In this document: positions 1 to 11,509 of the stretch, piece after piece | How the letters are laid out: each line of letters starts with the position of its first letter | Numbering within the stretch: the stretch's first letter is position 1 | Assembly: GCF_033958435.1 (NCBI RefSeq) | Contig: NC_134137.1 | Location: 124,160,001-124,224,000 of the forward strand | Direction of reading: 5' to 3' | Source of the DNA: Carettochelys insculpta | Taxonomy: Eukaryota > Chordata > Testudines > Carettochelyidae | DNA: 64,000 nucleotides | The notes under the pieces: generated by a model | What the model saw: only the letters and a program-made list of their open reading frames with translations | What the model was told of the DNA's origin: nothing | Databases searched by the model: none | Made by a program: the position numbers and the translations under genes

Positions 1-1168
1 CAGGGCAATGCATGGGGCCGTGGAAAACTAAGCTGCTGAGGCTTCAGTCTGAAGTCCAGCTGGCCAGGCTCAGGGTGGTGGCCTTCAGTCCTGGGCCCCA
101 GTGAGTCTTTTGTTGACCATGTTTGGCAGCCCACTCAAATCCTGGAGGCCTTGGATTGCTGGCTGAGAACTGCTGACTTGGGGTACATCCACACAGAAAA
201 AAAAAATCCCATGGCAGCAAGTCTCAGAGCCTGGGTTAACTGACTTGGCCTCATGGGACTGATGCAAAAGCCCTGAAAGTAGCAGTACATACACTTGGCT
301 CTGAAACAAAACAATGGCTCAGAATCATGACACCCAGGTTTCAGCCCAAGCCTGAAAGTCAACATTGCTATTTTTAGTTGGCCCTCTGAGGTTCACTTCT
401 GGTTTTATGGTTTGAGTTTTTGTCTGTGAAAATGTACCTCTGATCTCCCTGGAATGGATTCTAAGGTGCTCATTCATGCTAAATAGCATCTTGCATCCAG
501 AGCCGGCCTTATCCATACACAGGACACACAGTTGCACCTGAAAATTTGGGGCACTACTGGATCTTAGTGTCCACCCATCTGCCTCTTTCTATCACTGTTT
601 TGTGGCTTAGCTTCCTCAGGAAAGGGAGATGTAACTAACAGCAAAGTGACAAAGCCGGCCGGACCTCTCTGCAGACATTGAACCGGTGAAAGAGCCATTC
701 ACGTGTTAATGAAGGCATTAAACTGGCATTTGCCAGCACCAGGTATATCCTGTCAGTTTCTTGATTTACTGGGTTAGTCTACATAACTTTTGAATAAAGC
801 GTGTTTTAAAAACATGCCATCACCGTGTTGTAGGTTTTAAAACCACAACTCTAAAAAGCTGTCACTCCCCTCCCCCACCAAAAGCCATCAGGCATGTGGG
901 CACTAGTTTAATAGTACTGTGTAGGGCCTCATAAATCCTAAGAACAGCCCTGCCTACTTCATCTGATTGTGCAACGACTTGTGCACATGCCTAACTTTAC
1001 ACACATTACATTATTCACAAGTAGCGCTGGGTGAAATATTTTGGACAATTTTTTTTCACCAAAAAAATGTAGATTCAGCTCACCTGAAACATCCTGCAAA
1101 TGTGGATCCGTTATGGCAAACTGTCACAGTCAAAACAAAACAAAAGAACCGCAGACGGAAATGACTGA

Positions 1169-1225
1169 AGCAGGTACTGGAAGCAGAAGCAGGTACTGGA
1201 AGCAGAAGCAGGTACTGGAAGCAGG
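1169..1225. repeat. Three-copy 19-bp minisatellite
   Basis: Three identical tandem copies of AGCAGGTACTGGAAGCAGA, with only the last base or so differing at the end of the array. Confidence 0.9.
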
Positions 1226-1480
1226 GTATCCCCGCTTCCAGCTCAGGCAGGTGAGGAATTCCCTTAGGAGAGAGTGACCTGGACTGAAATGCATTTCAGA
1301 ATTTGGATTCAGTTCTAGGTATGTTGTACCCTTTTTCTCCCTTGATTTTGTGAATCCAGCCCTTCCTTTTTTTGCTTTGATTTAAAAATAAAGTGCCCCA
1401 AAACCTAAGAAACTTCCCATTAGACCCCCATTAAATTTTAAGCTCTTTCAATTTGCCACATTTCTGTTTGAGCTAAACCT

Positions 1481-1482
1481 TT

Positions 1483-1513
<31 letters not shown>

Positions 1514-1516
1514 TTA
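1481..1516. repeat. (TTTA)n microsatellite
   Basis: About nine uninterrupted TTTA units, ending in TTATTATTG. Confidence 0.95.
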
Positions 1517-1849
1517 TTGAACTGCCAGTGAACCAAAAAATCTGTTACTCACAGAGCTGTTCTGACAGAATATATGATTAAGGGTTGTTGGACTGGGGTC
1601 TTAGTATTCTCATTAGTAAAATGGCAATACTCAGTCTCTGCCTCCGGGTTAAATAATTAAATGTAAGTACTACTCCATTAGTGCAAAAATGTGTATTCCT
1701 TTAGGCTCTTCCTGCGGGAGTTGAGGGAGCTGTGCACGTGGGGATGGTTATACTCCCAGAATTGTAGTGAAGATTACATTGCTGGTGAGGAAATACATTT
1801 TTAAAATATTCTTCTTTGCATCCCAGAGCATCTTTACAGACAGGGCAAC

Positions 1850-2335
1850 ATCACAATGAATTTCACTCCATCGCTTGTTCCTCTGTTAAACCTCGCCTGG
1901 GCATGCCCCTGCTGCCCATGATGTCTCATGGTCCAGTCAGTGGCCACCCTCTAGGACTGATAGTCTTCGTTGTGTCTGCATTATTCTTTTGGCATCCTAC
2001 CATCTGTTTGTCTTCCTTGGTTTGTCCACCATCATTACCTGTTCAACCACAGCCAACCCTAGACCTTCATTTTAGATCCAACCTCTCTTCTAACTTATTT
2101 AAAATTTGTCTTAAAATCATTCCAATTTACACCTGGTTGTCTTCCAAAGAAAGCTCATCCCTACTGCATCCTGCCTTCTGTCCATTTCATTTAATGCAGC
2201 TGCTTCCAGATCATAGAGTAATGCTGTTAATACACTGTTTTGGTAAATTTTCACGTGATACCAAGCATAATATATTTATCAATACACAACTTCTTCAGCT
2301 TTTGTGCAGCACATGGAAGTAACATGCATGATGAT
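1850..2335 (-). pseudogene. Decayed LINE, C-terminal part (minus strand)
   Basis: The minus strand reads, with many stops and shifts, fragments such as VLTALLYDLEAAALNEMDRR. This resembles the post-RT segment of non-LTR elements (normally LSTLLYGSETW...). It lies in order and orientation downstream of the RT remnants at 2480-3190, so I take it as the tail of the same old element. The match is weak on its own. Confidence 0.4.
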
Positions 2336-2344
2336 GTGGGCTCC

Positions 2345-2395
2345 AGCCTAGAAACATTCGTTAGTCTACAAGGTGCCACCAGACTCCTCGTTGTC
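2345..2395. repeat. Fragment of the hairpin SINE-like family
   Basis: About 45 bp containing GTTAGTCTACAAGGTGCCA and a tail CTCGTTGT. It matches the right arm of the element at 61282-61487 with a few changes. It sits between two segments of the old minus-strand LINE and probably inserted into it. Confidence 0.65.
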
Positions 2396-2479
2396 ATCCT
2401 AGAGGGAGCCTTTGGCGCTAATCAAGCTTCCTAAGTACACAAAAGATTTTAGTTGTTTTACAACTTTACTGCTGCTTCA

Positions 2480-3190
2480 TTCCAATGCTATCTAGTTTAC
2501 AAGACACCACCGCTTTATCATCTTGGTGTTTATTGTAAGTCCCAGCTTCCTATACCAGTTTCCAAGATAGCAAAGATTTTCATAATTAATTCAAACATGC
2601 CTGCTAGTTGTATGAAGTTATCTGTATAAATTGAGGCGCTTAACTCTAGGTCTGCCGATGTTATGCCTCCAATTTGTCTACCATTCTTAACGTCCAATTT
2701 AAAAATTTTATAGAAAGCAATGGTGATCCCATTCTCTTTTATCTTGAATCAAACTTTGACTGGAACTAGTTTCTTCATTTGTCACCAATTCTTTCAGCAC
2801 TACAGGAGTCTCTGTACATGACTTTTATATTGCAGTTATCTTATCTGAAACTTTATATGACTTTATTATTTCTGTAATGTTTCTGTACACACTGAACCAA
2901 ATGTCTTTGTTAAGTGGAATAAAGCAGCAAATGTTCTCACTTTTTCCCCACCATCAGCTGCGGGAGTATAGATATCTGATCAATACAACTTCGGCCTGAT
3001 CTAAGACCACACTGTTCCTTTGTCGTTTACCTCCTCTAAAACTGACTTTAATCTATTGATCATAACTTTCATTAAGATTTTTCCTGGTATTGATCATAAT
3101 AATATCTTTATCAATATTTGGATCAGCAGGATCTGCTTTCTTTAGGACAGATACAACTCTTGCGTTTAGCTCATCACCCACTATCTCTTT
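2480..3190 (-). pseudogene. Decayed non-LTR reverse transcriptase (minus strand)
   Basis: Translated on the minus strand, allowing frameshifts, this gives GKILMKVMINRLKSVLEE followed by remnants equivalent to GLRSGRSCIDQI, then GEKVRTFAAFI (normally the FVDFxKAFD segment) and finally LGLTINTKM. The order matches RT domains 2-7 of APE-type non-LTR elements. Multiple stops show it is old. The CR1 copy at 3222-4612 separates it from the segment at 4615-5110. Confidence 0.7.
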
Positions 3191-3221
3191 TTTGCACCCA
3201 CACCTTGAAAAGAAAAAAAAG

Positions 3222-3290
3222 GATGGTGGCTGGTCCTGCCAAGAGGGCTGGACTCAATGACCTCCCAAGGTCCCTTTCAGTTCTATGAGA
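3222..3290 (+). repeat. CR1 3'-end fragment
   Basis: Contains GGGCTGGACTCAATGACCTC, then a purine-rich bridge and CAGTTCTATGA: the conserved CR1 3' terminus. It lies directly before the 5'-truncated CR1 body, so two CR1 pieces are in tandem here. Confidence 0.8.
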
Positions 3291-4612
3291 TGTGTATCTC
3301 CATATCTTTTTCCTAACACATTGATTCACTTGGAAGAGGGGAAAGTGATCAAAAGTAGCCAACATGGATTCACCAGGGGCAAGTCCTGCCTGACCAATCT
3401 GATTAGCTTCTATGACAAAGTAACAGGCTCTGTGGACATAGGAAAATCAGTGGATGTGATATACCTTGACTTCAGCAAAGCTTTTGATACAGTCTCCCAC
3501 AACATTCTTGCCCATAAGTTAAGGAAATAAGGATTGGATCCTTGGATTGTAAGATGGATAGAAAGCTGGCTTGACGGTCCGGCCCCACAGGTAGTGGTCA
3601 ATGGCTCAATATCTGGATGGCAGTCAGCTTCAAGCGGGGTGCTGCAAGGCTTGGTTCTGGGGCTGGTGTTGTTCAACGTCTTTATTAATGACCTGGATGA
3701 GGGACTGGATTGCACCCTCAGCAAGTTTGTGGATGACACAAAACTAGGGGGAGAGGTAGATACATTGGAGGGTAGAGAGAGAATCCAGAGTGACCTGGAT
3801 AAATTGGAGGATTGGGCCAAGAGAAATCTGAGGCAGTTCAACAAGGAGAAGTGTAGAGTCCTGCACCTGGGGTGGAAGAATCCCAAGCATTGTTATAGGC
3901 TGGCGACCGACTGGCTAAGCAGCAGCACAACAGAAAGGGATGTAGGGGTTATGGTGGATGAAAGGCTGGACATGAGTAAACAGTGCGCCCTTGTAGTCAA
4001 GAAGGCTAATGGCATACTAGGGTGCGTTAGGAGGAGCATTTTGAGCAGATCTAGAGAAGTGGTTGTTCCCCTCTACTCGGCACTGGTGAGGCCACATCTT
4101 GAATATTGTGTCCAGTTTTGGGCCCCCCAGTACAAAAAGGATGTGGATGTGCTGGAGCAAGTTCAGTGAAGGGCAACAAAAATGATTAAGGGGCTGGAGC
4201 ACAAGACCTATGAGGATAGGCTGAGGGATTTGGGCTTGTTTAGTTTACAGAAGAGAAGACTTAGGGGTGATTTAATAACAGCCTTCAACTTCCTGAAGGA
4301 GAGCTCTAAAGAGGAGGGTGAGAAACTGTTCTCAGTGGTGTCAGATGGCAGAACAAGGAGTAATGGTCTGAAGTTAAAGAGGGAGAGGTGTAGGCTGGAT
4401 ATTAGGAAAAACTACTTCACCAGGAGGGTGGTGAAACATTAGAATTCATTGCCTCGAGAGGCATCCCTCGAGGTTTTTAAGTCCCAGCTTGACAAGGTCC
4501 TGGCTGGGATGATTTAGTTGGGGTTAATCCTGCTTGAAGCAGGGGGCTGGACTAGATGACCTCCTGAGGTCCCTTACAGCCCTGTGATTCTATGATTCCA
4601 TGATCTATGATA
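3291..4612 (+). mobile_element. CR1 LINE, 5'-truncated, reverse transcriptase with stops
   Basis: One frame runs from about 3291 to 4440 with only nonsense changes: TAA at 3528 (LRK*GLDPW) and TGA at 4167 (EQVQ*RATK). RT landmarks are [31 protein letters not shown] (first catalytic Asp), the weakened [11 protein letters not shown], and [10 protein letters not shown] (FVDD catalytic box), followed by [16 protein letters not shown] and RLRDLGLFSLQKRRLRGDL. The tail has the CR1 signature TGATTCTATGATTCCATGAT-like repeat at about 4585-4612. It is 5'-truncated: endonuclease and ORF1 are absent. It interrupts an older minus-strand LINE. It cannot be active. Confidence 0.95.
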
Positions 4613-4614
4613 GC

Positions 4615-5110
4615 CCCACAGGCATCAGAACCTGAGCTGTTTTTCTGCTCTGGCAGCTTTCCCATTTTTAACTGCTTCTTTGCTCTTTCCATTTCTCCTG
4701 CTAGTTGTACAATCTGCCATGAAAGCTGTCCCATTCGTCTAGCAGGTCTAGAATGCTTCTGCATCTAGATGAACTATAGATTTCACCACACTGTCAAAAA
4801 GCTTTCCACACTGCCAGCACTGCTCTGGCATTTATTTGTTCACTGGTAGCTTTTCTTACTTCTTGCATCTTTGGCCTGATTGTGTTTCCATACACCTTAA
4901 CCTATTATTTTCATATATTATTTTCTTGATGCCTCCTCTCATTGTTGAGCCTCTTCTTTCCAGAAACCTTTGTTTTTTCCAGTAGTTTTTGTGATTTGTT
5001 CTCTGCTTCGGGCAATGAATTTTACTTCTTCTGTTTTCTGAGAAGTCTTAGTTTGCTCTCACTTTTCCTGTAATGTTCTTCTCATGCCTTCTATTAAATT
5101 TCGTTGCCCA
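4615..5110 (-). pseudogene. Decayed LINE N-terminal/linker segment (minus strand)
   Basis: The minus strand reads WQCGKLFDSVVKSIVH, a CxxC...H finger-like motif, then ARRMGQLSWQIVQLAGEMERAKKQLKMGK in a neighbouring frame. The style fits a linker of an APE-RT polyprotein. With 2480-3190 it brackets the CR1. The family is not identified. Confidence 0.4.
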
Positions 5111-5343
5111 GGGGTGCAGAAGCCTTCCCAAAAGTAGGAGGGCAAGAGGGCCCTGTGATATTATTGGATTTTTACAATAAGTATCAACCATTTCTGTGAT
5201 CATTGTATTAAGTTTGCACCAAATCTTGTGCCAGGTGTGCCAAGTGAGGTGTCTGATGAAAACTAGTAATGTGCTGAATCTGTTTATACTACTTGCACAT
5301 CTATACCATCTTTGTATGTAAAGTTATAGAGATTGGCTTTATA

Positions 5344-6659
5344 CACTCATCCCTCGTTTAGCGAGTACTTTACTTAGGAGTACTCGCTAAAATGAGGGAC
5401 ATACCTACCTACCTTTGTTCACTAAATGAGTTAACTTCCCCTGCTTATATGAGCCAGCTGTGGGGGTCCCTGGGGGGGGGGTGCGCAGGGAGACCTGCAG
5501 CCCCATGGCTGGCTGTGTTCCAGCTGTGGGGTCCCTGGCTGGGGAGTGGGGACACCCACAGCCCTGCAGCTGGAGCCTTCTCCCTCCTTTCCCTCAGACA
5601 TGCAGCTGTCTGACAGCTCAGCGGCTGGAGGAAGAAAGGGAGAAGGCTCTGAGCCTGGTTCCGTCCCCTGAGCTGGCAGGAACGTGAAACTGACCAGCCA
5701 TGAGCTTATCAGTTTCCAGGTCCTGGAAGCCATGGGGAGACTGGAACCAGCCTGCGCCTGGTTCCCAGCTCCTGCCATTCTAGGAGCCAGGAAACTGACC
5801 AGCCCTGGTGCTTCCTGGCTCCCCTCCCCTTGTAGGAAAATTCAATTTATGCAGGGGTTGCAGGAACAACCCCCTGGGTAACTTGAGAGTTTACTGTATT
5901 GGTCCCCCTCCACCTGCCCCACAGACCTCACCCTGGGCCAGTTTTTAAACCCTCTCCGGAAGCTTGCAAACTGCCCCCAGCCTTAAACCACCCCTCCAGC
6001 AGTCCTAAACCACCCAAGCCTTAGAACCCCCTCCCCCGCAGCCCCAAATTCCCCCCAGTCTTAGACCTCCCTCCACATCCCTAAACAGCCCCAGCCTTAG
6101 ATGCTTCTCCTCCTCCCACATCCTCTTCACTGGGGCTGCTAGGCTGGGTGGCTCCCCCAGCCATCCTGCTCTCAGCAGGTACCAATCGTTAAAACCAGTT
6201 AACTTAAGTGTTAAGGTTTCAGCACCTAGGCATAAGGTAATTGCTATCCCTAGTGAAAGATAGCTGCCATCTGCAGCAGTTATTGCTATTGATAGATATA
6301 TGCCTGAGGTAGCAGTGTTAAGAAACTGCAAATGGTTTCTTTAACAGCCACATGCAGCTGGGAACTGCCCAGCTGGTGACCTTTAATAAATCTAATGGGA
6401 CCCATGTTTGGGTCCTGACCCATAGGTTGGGAATCCCTGCTCGACATACATACACAACCTCCTATTTGTGGTGCCAAACTATTCAAATACATCAGAAAAA
6501 GAACTTAAACTCAACTAGTTTATGTCAAGTTACAAGCCCTTGGAATGAATTGGAGACTTGTACATGTATTTTAATGGGAATTTAGTCTCGCTCTTGTGAG
6601 TTTTTGCTGATGAGAAGAAATTTGGGAACCAGTTGTGCTCATATAGTGAGGGATGAGTG
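5344..6659. mobile_element. TA-flanked DNA transposon (pogo/Tigger-like ends)
   Basis: The termini are inverted: CACTCATCCCTCGTTTAGCG at 5344 and the complement of CACTCATCCCTCACTATATG ending at 6659, with the first 13 bases identical. TA dinucleotides flank both sides (5342-5343, 6660-6661), as expected for Tc1/mariner/pogo elements. Just inside the left end is a small palindrome (GAGTACT...AGTACTC). The 1316-bp interior has no transposase and is GC-rich. It also contains an inward end of another family at 5836-5899. Confidence 0.75.
5836..5899 (-). repeat. Terminal fragment of CAGTAAAC family
   Basis: The reverse complement begins TACAGTAAACTCTCAAGTTA and continues into a hairpin around GGGGTTGC...GCAACCCC. 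The same end structure is seen at 13248 and 20850. It lies inside the 5344-6659 element, so it is either nested or part of a composite. Confidence 0.65.
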
Positions 6660-6984
6660 TACCTGCATTAGAAATGTTTTAGTGCTGAGATTTACAATGG
6701 AAAGTGTGATCACATCCCCAGTTATGTGACATGGGCTGAACAAAGAAACAGAGACCAGATTCCCAGATGTCGATTCCACATTTTATGGAAATGCACGGGA
6801 ACATGCTGGCTAGCCCAGCAACCAATGGCAGAGTGCCACACCAGACAACCTGAGAGGTGATCCTCCATTGCCTACATGAAGACTTTTCCCCTTCATATGA
6901 CAAGCTAGAAGGTGGCCCTGGCAATGACCATCTTTGTTCTTCAGTCCTCATGAAGTAAGCCTATGTGGACTATATTACGCACAT

Positions 6985-7130
6985 ACAGTGTCTTCAGAAG
7001 GGCGAGATGAGGATCAGACAGCTAGCAGAGGAGAAGCGAGCGCACAGAAAGCACGCTAAGGACTTGCCAGACACCCACCACATCTGCAAGAGATGCAGCA
7101 AGGACTGAAGGATGCCTACTACTAGTGTCT
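6985..7130 (+). pseudogene. 3' fragment of APE-RT LINE with internal deletion
   Basis: From CTTCAGAAGGGCGAGATGA to GAAGGATGCCTACT it matches the end of the element at 7840-11255. About 100 bp, covering the last finger half, stop and start of the 3' UTR, is missing between GCAGCAAGG and ACTGAAGG. Confidence 0.9.
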
Positions 7131-7839
7131 AGGGCAGCTAAGGATGTGGTATGTGCCATGTAGCTTCCTGGGTTCATAAGTAATCTCCCTGGAGATTACA
7201 GAGATACCCAGGAAGGAGAGTAGCAAATACTGCTGCCTCAGATACCTCACAATCTGAATGGAGCATGTCAAAAGCCTATCTGAGGAGATGCTTTTCCCCA
7301 GAGCAGCTTTGGTCTGGGAGGGGAGGGGTGCTGCAATCATTGCTGGCCTGGGCTCTTCCAAGCAGGTTGGTGAGGAAGAGTGGGGAGGGCTAAGGAGAAG
7401 AGCTCTTGGGGCTTCTGTGGGTGAGAGGTACTTGTGCTGCCAGTCATAGGGGTGGGGGCTTAGGGGATCTTGAGGTTCAGGCCACATGGGGGAGGCTGCA
7501 GCCCTGGCAGAAGGGAAAGAGCCAAAGGCTAGCTTCCTCCAAGGAGGACTTCATCTGCCACCCATATGTATTTTATATCACATCATTGACTATTTCCTAG
7601 CCAGTTGATAGAGAGATTTCTTCATCATCACAAAAAGTAATACTTGACACACCTTCCAAGTGTTTAAGTAGTCACATAAAGTTTATTGTTTTCTTTGTTT
7701 AGGGGTTTGGAAATTATGTCTGAGTTGGTTATTTGTTCCTTTTGTTCTCTCCTGTAACCAGGATTCTGACCCAGGGAAAAGTCTCTGCGTTTTACTTCAA
7801 TTCATGGTTTGTTTGTTTGTTTGACAGTCTTGTTTTGAC
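7131..7839. other. Intergenic, nothing recognised
   Basis: Between two LINE pieces. No family motif is visible. A GTTTGTTTGTTT run and a short tandem GACAGTCTTG duplication occur at about 7808-7845, near the probable 5' end of the next element. Confidence 0.5.
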
Positions 7840-10800
7840 AGTCTTGTCACCGCCTGCCTCAAGCTGGGCAGCCCCCAGCCAATACGGTACTGTCCCGCCA
7901 CAGTTCACCTGCCTCGCTGGGTGCGTGAGGCTTACGGTTCCTGAACCTGACAAGTGACTGAAATTTGGGCACCAGGCAAACCAATAAGAAAGTCAACAAG
8001 AAATGAGAAACATCAACAATTTAAGCTTGCTTGCTGGAATGTGCGGACCATGTTGACCAGCTTGACTGAAGATCTTCAGGCATCAGTGACACCCGAAAGA
8101 CCGCTGTCATCAACGAGGAATTGAAGAGGCTCCGAGTTGATATTGCTGCACTGCAAGAGACGCGACTCGCAGATGCGGGATCTCTAAAGGAAAAGGACTA
8201 CACCTTTTTCTGGCAGGGTAAAGCCCAAGAAGAACCCAGAGAGCATGGTGTTGGCTTTGCTGTCAGAAACACCCTTCTACAAATGGTGGAATTAGTCATG
8301 GGCAGATGAGAAAGACTTCTTTGGATCACGCTTCAAACTTGCGCCAGTCCCGTCCACCTGATCAGCGCTTATGCTCCAACCCTGTACGCCACACCAGAAG
8401 TAAAAGACAAGTTCTACGAGGTGCTTAGTGCTGCTGTAGCGCAAATACCTGCTCGTGAACAACTGCACATCTTGGGTGACTTCAATGCAAGAGTTGGAGC
8501 TGATTGGGCATCATGGCCTTCCTGCTTAGGACACTTCGGTGTGGGAAAAATGAATGACAATGGACAGCATCTCCTTGAACTGTGCACGTACTACAATCTG
8601 TGCATCACAAACACATTCTTCCAAACAAAGCCACAGCACAGAGTGTCGTGGAGACACCCACGCTCGAAGCACTGGCATCAACTAGACGTGGTCATCACTA
8701 GGCGTAACTACCTCAAAAACATCCTTCTGACACGCAGCTATCATAGTGCTGACTGTGATACAGATCACTCGCTAGTTTGCTCCAAGCTCAAGCTGAGACC
8801 CAAGAAGTTGTACTGCTCTAAACCTGCTGGAAGGCCCTGCATTGACACCCGAAAGAGGGCAAACTCGGAGAAAGCTGAAAAGTTCAGAGAGACCCTCCAG
8901 GAAAATCTGCGCAGCGGCCCTGGGGGCGCAGATGTGACATCCAAATGGCAACATCTGAGGGATACAGTTTACAACACGGCCTTGTCGGTGTTTGGAAGAA
9001 GAGCTAGAAGCACGAATGACTGGTTTGAAGCTAACTCCGATGAGATGATTCCAGTCATTGAAAAGAAGCATGCTGCACTCCTGGAGTACAAACGCTCATT
9101 GAGCCAGAGTACCCAGCAAGCACTTAGAGCGGCCAGAAGAACAGTACAGCAGACAGCCAGGCACTGTGCCAACAACAACTGGCTCCAGCTATGCAGCAGC
9201 ATCCAGACCTGTGCCGACTTTGGTAATCCCAGAGGAATGTACGAGGGTATGAAAAAGGCATTAGGACCCACCCAGAACAAGATGGCACCTCTGAAATCCA
9301 AATCTGGTGAAGTCATCGCTGACAAAGCCAAACAGATGGAGCGCTGGGTTGAGCACTACTCCAAGCTGTACTCACGCGAGAACGTTGTGGTTGACGCAGC
9401 CCTCGATGCCGTCGAGCTCCTACCAGTAATGGACGAACTGGATCAGGAACTGACTGTGGATGAACTGAAGAGAGCCATCGACAGCATTGCAGTAGGAAAG
9501 GCCCCTGGCCAGGATGGTATACCACCAGAGGTAATCAAGTGTGCCGCAGACACACTCCTGGAACCCCTACATGAGCTACTGTGCCTGTGCTGGAAAGAGG
9601 GTGAGGTTCCACAGGATATGCGTGACACTAACATTGTAACGTTGTATAAGAACAAAGGAGACAGAGCGACTGCAACAACTACCATGGAATCTCCCTCCTA
9701 AGCATCACTGGTAAACTGTTCGCTCACACCATCCTTGGCAGACTCCAGAAGATTGCTGAGAGGGTGTACCCCGAATCACAGTGCGGATTCCGCGCAGAGA
9801 GGTCTACCGTTGACATGGTCTTCTCTCTAAGGCAGCTGCAGGAGAAGCGCAGGGAGCAGAGGAAGCCACTCTACATAGCCTTCATCGACCTGACCAAGGC
9901 CTTTGACTTGGTCAGCAGGGATGGTCTGTTCAAACTGCTCCACAAGACAGGCTGTCCTCCACGGTTACTCAAGATGATCCAGTCATTCCACGAAGACATG
10001 AGAGGAACCATCCAATATGACGGTGCATTATCGGATGCTTTCAGAATCAGGATCGGCATCAAACAAGGATGCGTGCTTGCTCCAACATTGTTCGGGATCT
10101 TCTTCGCGCTCCTCCTGAAGCATGCCTTTGGATCTTCAACAGAGGGCATCTTGCTGCACACAAGATCTGATGGGAAACTGTTTAATCTTGCAAGGCTGAA
10201 AGCGAAGTCTAAGGTGCGGGAAGATGGCTCTCATCAGAGACATGCTGTTCGCAGATGATGCCGCTGTAGTGTCTCACACAGAAGACCAGCTTCAAAAACT
10301 GCTGGATCAGTTCTCCAAAGCGTGCAAGGACTTTGGGCTTACCATCAGCCTAAAGAAGACAAACATACTCAGTCAGGATGTTGCTGAATCCCAATCAATC
10401 AGCATTGACAACTATACGTTAGAGGTCATCCACGAGTTCGTTTACCTCGGGTCCACCATCACTGACACCCTGTTGTTGGACACTGAGCTAAATAGGAGGA
10501 TCGGAAAAGCGGCCACAACTCTGTCCAGACTCAGCAAGAGAGTGTGGAATAGCAACAAGCTGTACACTCACACCAAAATGCAAGTCTACAGAGCCTGCAG
10601 CCTCAGCACCCTCCTTTATGGCAGCGAGACTTGGACCCTGTATGCCCGCCAGGAAAAGAGGCTGAACGTGTTCCACTTGCGCTGCCTCAGGCGCATCCTT
10701 GGAATATCATGGAAGGACAGAGTGACCAACACCGCCGTCCTCGAGCAAGCTGGAATCCCAACCATGCACAGCCTCCTCAGGCAGCGTCGGCTCCGCTGGC

Positions 10801-11255
10801 TTGGCCACGTCCACAGGATGAACGATGGAAGGATTCCAAAAGACATCCTGTATGGTGAGCTAGCCTCTGGCAAAAGACCTCCCCGACGCTCCCAGTTGCG
10901 CTACAAAGATGTCTGCAAGAGAGACCTCAGAGAGGTAGACATCGAGCTGGACAACTGGGAACAACTAGCAGACGACCGCAGCAGATGGAGGCAGGGGTTA
11001 CACAAGGGCCTTCAGAAGGGCGAGATGAAGATCAGACAGCTAGCAGAGGAGAAGCGAGCACACAGAAAGCAGAATAAGGACTTGCCAGACACCCACCACA
11101 TCTGCAAGAGATGCAGCAAGGCCTGTCACTCTCGTGTGGGTCTTTATAGTCACAGCAGACGCTGTAAATGAAGTCCGCAATTGAAACTATAAAGGGTGCG
11201 ATCCATAGTCTATGCAGACTGAAGGATGCCTACTGCTGTTTTTAATAATAAAAAT
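7840..11255 (+). mobile_element. Near full-length APE-RT non-LTR retrotransposon
   Basis: The element comprises a 5' UTR of about 180 bp, one polyprotein frame (8020-11171) and a short 3' UTR ending in TAATAATAAAAATA. The 3' end is supported by two other copies, at 6985-7130 and 62645-63497 (opposite strand), which share the 3' UTR motif GACTGAAGGATGCCTACT. The exact 5' boundary is uncertain. Clade is not assigned: the architecture (endonuclease, RT, C-terminal C2H2-type finger, no RNase H seen) suggests an RTE-like group. Confidence 0.9.
8020..11171 (+). pseudogene. Endonuclease-reverse transcriptase polyprotein, broken
   Basis: The frame opens with FKLACWNVRTM (APE endonuclease start). A shift near 8085 leads to KRLRVDIAALQETRLADAG (catalytic QET). 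A TGA at 8307-8309 interrupts; then ILGDFNARVG, LDVVITRR and DTDHSLV (endonuclease C-terminal DH) follow. The RT has VGKAPGQDGIPPEV, a one-base deletion near 9665, QCGFRAERSTVDM, FIDLTKAFDLVSRDGL, GIKQGCVLAPTLF, another shift near 10220-10235, and MLFADDAAVVSH (FADD catalytic box). After it come GSTITDTL, STLLYGSETWTLYARQ, LRRILGISWKDRVTN and RRLRWLGHVHRMNDGRIPKD, then a finger ICKRCSKACHSR...HSRRC before the stop at 11169. Damage totals one nonsense and about three frameshifts, so the copy is inactive but young enough for every domain to be readable. Confidence 0.93.
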
Positions 11256-11394
11256 ACTTTTTCTTTGTTAACAAGTACTGGTTGATCCTTTGTGTCCTAC
11301 AGGAGCTTAAAACTGCCTGGCCGCAGATGCATCTTCCTGCATGGTTTTGTGAGGTGATCTTTGTTGGTTTATTTTTTCAGCTTCTTGGGAAAAG

Positions 11395-11497
11395 GAGCTT
11401 GGGGGCTCGTATAAGCGGGGAAGTTCACTCGCATAGTGAACAACTGTAAGTATACGTGTCCCTCGTTTTAGTGAGTACGCATCAAACGAGGGAATGA
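11395..11497 (-). repeat. Terminal fragment of the 5344-6659 transposon family
   Basis: It matches the reverse complement of 5344-5453: GGCTCGTATAAGCGGGGAAG, then ...AGTGAACAA, GTCCCTCGTTTTAGTGAGTA and a terminal AAACGAGGGAATGAG. The fragment stops within about 15 bp of the start of the UXS1 CpG island. Confidence 0.8.
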
Positions 11498-11509
11498 GCG
11501 GATTGCATT

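Larger units (their letters stand above)
1..1850. other. Upstream intergenic DNA, no gene seen
   Basis: The region is AT-rich and without a convincing coding frame or recognised repeat, apart from the short tandem repeats listed separately. Short open frames here lack family motifs or good context. Confidence 0.6.

Noticed and set aside
1169..1225. CRISPR-like array
   Set aside because: Contiguous 19-bp tandem units with no spacers, in a vertebrate genome: a minisatellite.
1816..2322. A 168-codon plus-strand frame
   Set aside because: No family similarity; it is antisense to a decayed LINE segment, which explains it better.
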